Assembly (NCBI RefSeq): GCF_042643245.1
Contig: NZ_JBHRSK010000008.1
Span: forward strand, 106,965-170,964
DNA from: Acidimangrovimonas pyrenivorans
GTDB lineage: Bacteria; Pseudomonadota; Alphaproteobacteria; Rhodobacterales; Rhodobacteraceae
DNA length: 64,000 nucleotides
Reading direction: 5' to 3'
Shown: positions 61,719 to 64,000 of the stretch, in pieces
How the letters are laid out: each line of letters begins with the position of its first letter
Numbering within the stretch: position 1 is the stretch's first letter
The notes under the pieces: generated by a model
What the model was told of the DNA's origin: nothing
The model's input: the letters and a program-made list of their open reading frames with translations, nothing else
Database searches by the model: none
Program-made: the position numbers and the translations under genes

Positions 61719-62218
61719 TGCGCCTGTCAGTCCGCTCCGCCCTGTCGGTCCTCGAGACCGTGGAAGGATACGTTGCCATGATGGCCTACATCGTCGTGGC
61801 AGCGCTTCTGATCGGGGACGTGCTGGCCCGCGAAGTGGTCGGCATCCCGATCCTGGGCTCCCAGTCGATCGCCGTCCTCGGGGCGATCGTCGCGGGCTTT
61901 GTCGGCCTGTCGTTGGCCACCGCCTCGGGGTCTCATCTGCGGCCCGCGGTCTTCGACGGCCTGGTGCCATCCAGCCTGGACCGTTACGTCGACCGCGGGT
62001 CCGACCTCATCGCCGCGGCCTTCTATCTTGCGATCGCCGTTTTCGCGGTACGTTTCGTCCTCGAAAGCATGTCCGCCGGCGACCGGGCCGCGGTTCTCTA
62101 CTTTCCGCTGTGGCCGATCCAGATGGTGATGCCCTACGCCTTCCTGTCCTGCGCGATCCGTCATGCGGCCTATGCGATGGAACCCGCGCTGAAGGTCCAT
62201 CACGAAGCCGCCGCCTGA
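61718..62218 (+). CDS. dctQ: TRAP transporter small permease
   Basis: 166 aa with four helices (YVAMMAYIVVAALLIGDVLA, SIAVLGAIVAGFVGLSLATA, AAAFYLAIAVFAVRFVLESM, MVMPYAFLSCAIRHAAYAM), the DctQ topology. The ATG overlaps the dctP stop (TGATG); a GTG at 61706 is an alternative start. It pairs with DctM as the membrane part of a sodium-coupled TRAP carrier. Confidence 0.9.
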   Translation: MRLSVRSALSVLETVEGYVAMMAYIVVAALLIGDVLAREVVGIPILGSQSIAVLGAIVAGFVGLSLATASGSHLRPAVFDGLVPSSLDRYVDRGSDLIAAAFYLAIAVFAVRFVLESMSAGDRAAVLYFPLWPIQMVMPYAFLSCAIRHAAYAMEPALKVHHEAAA

Positions 62219-62248
62219 CCCAGAGCCACGCCACGGAGCACCCAGATC

Positions 62249-63505
62249 ATGGCAACCCTCTTTCTTGTCCTGCTGATCTTCGGATTGCTTTTCTTCCGCC
62301 AGAACATCGTGGTGCTGCTGCTGGCGGCCACCGCCTATGTCCACCTGGTCTGGGGCGACGGGAAGATCGAATATCTCGTCGAGGACATGTGGATCAGCCT
62401 CAACAGCGAGGCCCTCCTGTCGATCCCGATGTTCCTGATCGTCGGAAACATCATGACCCAAGGGGCCATCGCGCGCCGGCTGATCCGGATCATGGTGCTG
62501 ATCTCCGGCCCGCTGCCGGGAGGAATGGGCGTGGCGACGATCCTCTCCTGCGCGATCTTTGCGGCAATCAGCGGTTCGTCCCCGGTGACGCTTCTGGCGA
62601 TCGGCACGATCCTCTACCCCGCGCTTCTGGAACAGGGGTACGACAAGCGGTTCGCGCTGGGCTCGATCACCTCGGGGGGGACGCTGGGGATCGTCATCCC
62701 GCCCTCGATCCCCCTTATCGTCTACGGCCTGGCGACCGAGCAATCCATTTCGGACCTGTTCATCGCCGGGATCGTGCCCGGCCTGATGCTGACCGCCGCG
62801 CTGGCGACCTATTCGCTCTGGGTCAACCGGCACCTGCCCTCCCGGCGTTTCGAAAGCAGTGAACTCGTCTCGGCCCTGCGCGAGGGGATATGGGCGCTGC
62901 TCCTGCCGGTAATCCTGCTGGGCGGCATCTATTCGGGCTATTTCACCGCCACCGAAGCCGCCGCCGTCGCCGTGCTCTACGCGCTGTTCGTGGAGATCGT
63001 GATCCACCGCGAGCTGAGCTGGCGGGACTTCCGTGCGACGACGGTCTCGACCGCGCGCATGCTGGGCATGCTGTTCCCGATCATCGCGGTGGCGCTGAGT
63101 CTGAAATCGCTGCTGACGATCATGCGGGTGCCGCACGAGCTGACCCAGTGGATCATCGAGCTGACGACGAACAAGTACCTGTTCCTGATCCTCGTCAACC
63201 TTCTTCTGCTGGTCGTCGGCTGCTTCTTCGACGTGATCTCGGCGATCCTGATCCTGGCGCCGCTTCTGCTGATGCCGGCGACGGCACTGGGCATCAATCC
63301 GGTCCATTTCGGCGTCATGATGGTCATCAACCTCGAAATCGGCTTCCTGACGCCGCCGGTGGGCATGAACCTGTTCGTGGCGATGACGGCCTTCCGCGAG
63401 AAGTTCAGCACGGTCTGCATCGCCGTGCTACCGTTCATGCTCATTATCCTGTGCGTGCTGTTGCTGGTCGCTTTCGTGCCGCAGATCTCGCTTCTCCTGC
63501 TGTGA
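62249..63505 (+). CDS. dctM: TRAP transporter large permease
   Basis: 418 aa, about 12 helices. DctM signatures: SIPMFLIVGNIMTQGAIARR, AISGSSPVTLLAIGTILYP, SGGTLGIVIPPSIPLIVYG and the C-terminal INLEIGFLTPPVGMNLFVA. Residues around the two hairpin loops match sodium-coupled members. It starts 30 bases after dctQ and is the last gene of the run. No terminator hairpin with T-tract follows directly. Confidence 0.94.
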   Translation: MATLFLVLLIFGLLFFRQNIVVLLLAATAYVHLVWGDGKIEYLVEDMWISLNSEALLSIPMFLIVGNIMTQGAIARRLIRIMVLISGPLPGGMGVATILSCAIFAAISGSSPVTLLAIGTILYPALLEQGYDKRFALGSITSGGTLGIVIPPSIPLIVYGLATEQSISDLFIAGIVPGLMLTAALATYSLWVNRHLPSRRFESSELVSALREGIWALLLPVILLGGIYSGYFTATEAAAVAVLYALFVEIVIHRELSWRDFRATTVSTARMLGMLFPIIAVALSLKSLLTIMRVPHELTQWIIELTTNKYLFLILVNLLLLVVGCFFDVISAILILAPLLLMPATALGINPVHFGVMMVINLEIGFLTPPVGMNLFVAMTAFREKFSTVCIAVLPFMLIILCVLLLVAFVPQISLLLL

Positions 63506-64000
63506 CCGGGCGTGGGAGTCAGTCGGAGCGCGCAGCCGGCGGAGGTTCGTGCGGCGGCTGCGCCCGGGTCGGCATGGCGGCGCTGCTGTTCCGAACGAGA
63601 GCAAGGGCTTCATGGCCGACTGCTCGGTTTCCATTCTGTTTGGATATTGATGCAGTCGAATAGCTCATTCTCCGGTTTGATCGCGGATACTGTCCTCTCC
63701 ACAGGTTGAGTGATCAGATCCCCGGAAACTCTGCCCACGGGCGGTAGAAGGCTGGGGAGCAGATCACTCAACCACGGACACCAGCGTCAGTTGGATGAAT
63801 GTCGGGGATCACAGCACGGCCAAGCTGCATCCCTCCCGGGCGGCTCGCGGGATATCGATACCGGAGCTAAGTCCGACCTCATGACCGACCGTGAGTTCAG
63901 ACCTGAGATTGGAGTCCTGCCTGTGAACCGGCATGCAAAAAGGACCCCGTATTGGGGTTATCGTGACCTGCCACGGGTCTTTCATCCAGCCGTGACCGGA
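63506..64000. other. 495 bases at the right edge without a supported gene
   Basis: No open frame here has family-like features. The segment holds a large stem-loop (63704-63773), a small hairpin ACCCC/GGGGT (63944-63958) after AAAAAGG, and at its very end a stretch starting TGACCTGCCACGGGTC that is reminiscent of IS3-type element ends. It may be the edge of an insertion element that continues outside the window. Confidence 0.45.
63704..63773. repeat. Large near-perfect stem-loop downstream of dctM
   Basis: Arms 63704-63723 (starts GGTTGAGTGATC) and 63754-63773 (ends GATCACTCAACC) pair at 18 of 20 positions, with an inner TGCCC/GGGC hairpin in the 30-base loop. It could be a terminator, a recombination site or an insertion-element end. 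Confidence 0.6.

Noticed and set aside
63512..63709. 65-codon frame after dctM
   Set aside because: No recognisable motif, no ribosome site, and it runs into the stem-loop region.

Overview
The window looks like a GC-rich alphaproteobacterial chromosome, most probably order Rhodobacterales (Rhodobacter/Paracoccus relatives). Reasons: a split F1Fo operon with both b and b' subunits, the rpmH-rnpA-yidD-ttcA-yidC-MOSC-engB order, a soluble FdsGBA/FdhD/FdsD formate dehydrogenase, ETF-ubiquinone oxidoreductase, a MaeB malic enzyme fused to a phosphotransacetylase-like domain, and a CenR-like response regulator. No rRNA, tRNA, CRISPR array or intact transposase was recognised.

Layout. 1-2456 (+): Fo part of the ATP synthase operon (atpI fragment, atpB, atpE, atpF', atpF), ended by a strong hairpin. 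2654-7974 (-): ribosome and membrane biogenesis run rpmH, rnpA, yidD, ttcA, yidC, a MOSC protein and engB, several start/stop overlapped. 8226-11796 (+): overlapped trio of a TVP38 membrane protein, a flavin disulfide oxidoreductase and an orphan histidine kinase. 12012-16964 (-): uvrC, a FolM-like SDR, a CaCA antiporter, a tiny membrane zinc-ribbon protein and an S49 peptidase. 17099-24017 (+): LysR regulator, LysR-type operator, then fdsG-fdsB-fdsA-fdhD-fdsD. Next come a MatB-like malonyl-CoA synthetase, greA with a membrane/coiled-coil protein (-), ETF-QO, a TPR lipoprotein-like gene overlapping ispE, an L,D-transpeptidase-fold protein with ribA (-), a CenR-like regulator, maeB (-) and a double-cupin protein. 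38565-43080 (+) is a compact nucleoside salvage operon cdd-deoA-deoB-add-upp, followed by a SPOR-domain protein and an MFS transporter.

From about 46 kb to the right edge the content is accessory: a LysR regulator divergent from dabB-dabA (inorganic carbon uptake), two decayed gene fragments flanking a flavodoxin-fold oxidoreductase, then a large MalT-type STAND regulator heading a one-direction run of a TauD/TfdA dioxygenase, a long BKACE (DUF849) enzyme, an alpha/beta hydrolase, a quinone-oxidoreductase-like MDR, an acyl-CoA ligase and a complete TRAP transporter. The last 495 bases carry no convincing gene but hold a large stem-loop.

How the genes work together. One theme is one-carbon metabolism: NAD-dependent formate oxidation yields CO2 and NADH, the DAB pair accumulates bicarbonate, and malic enzyme moves carbon between C4 acids and pyruvate. 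No RuBisCO or carbonic anhydrase was seen here. The run at 52506-63505 reads as a self-contained uptake and catabolic module for an unidentified organic acid, and is the best candidate for an undescribed pathway. All calls come from reading the sequence and remembered family features; no database search was run.
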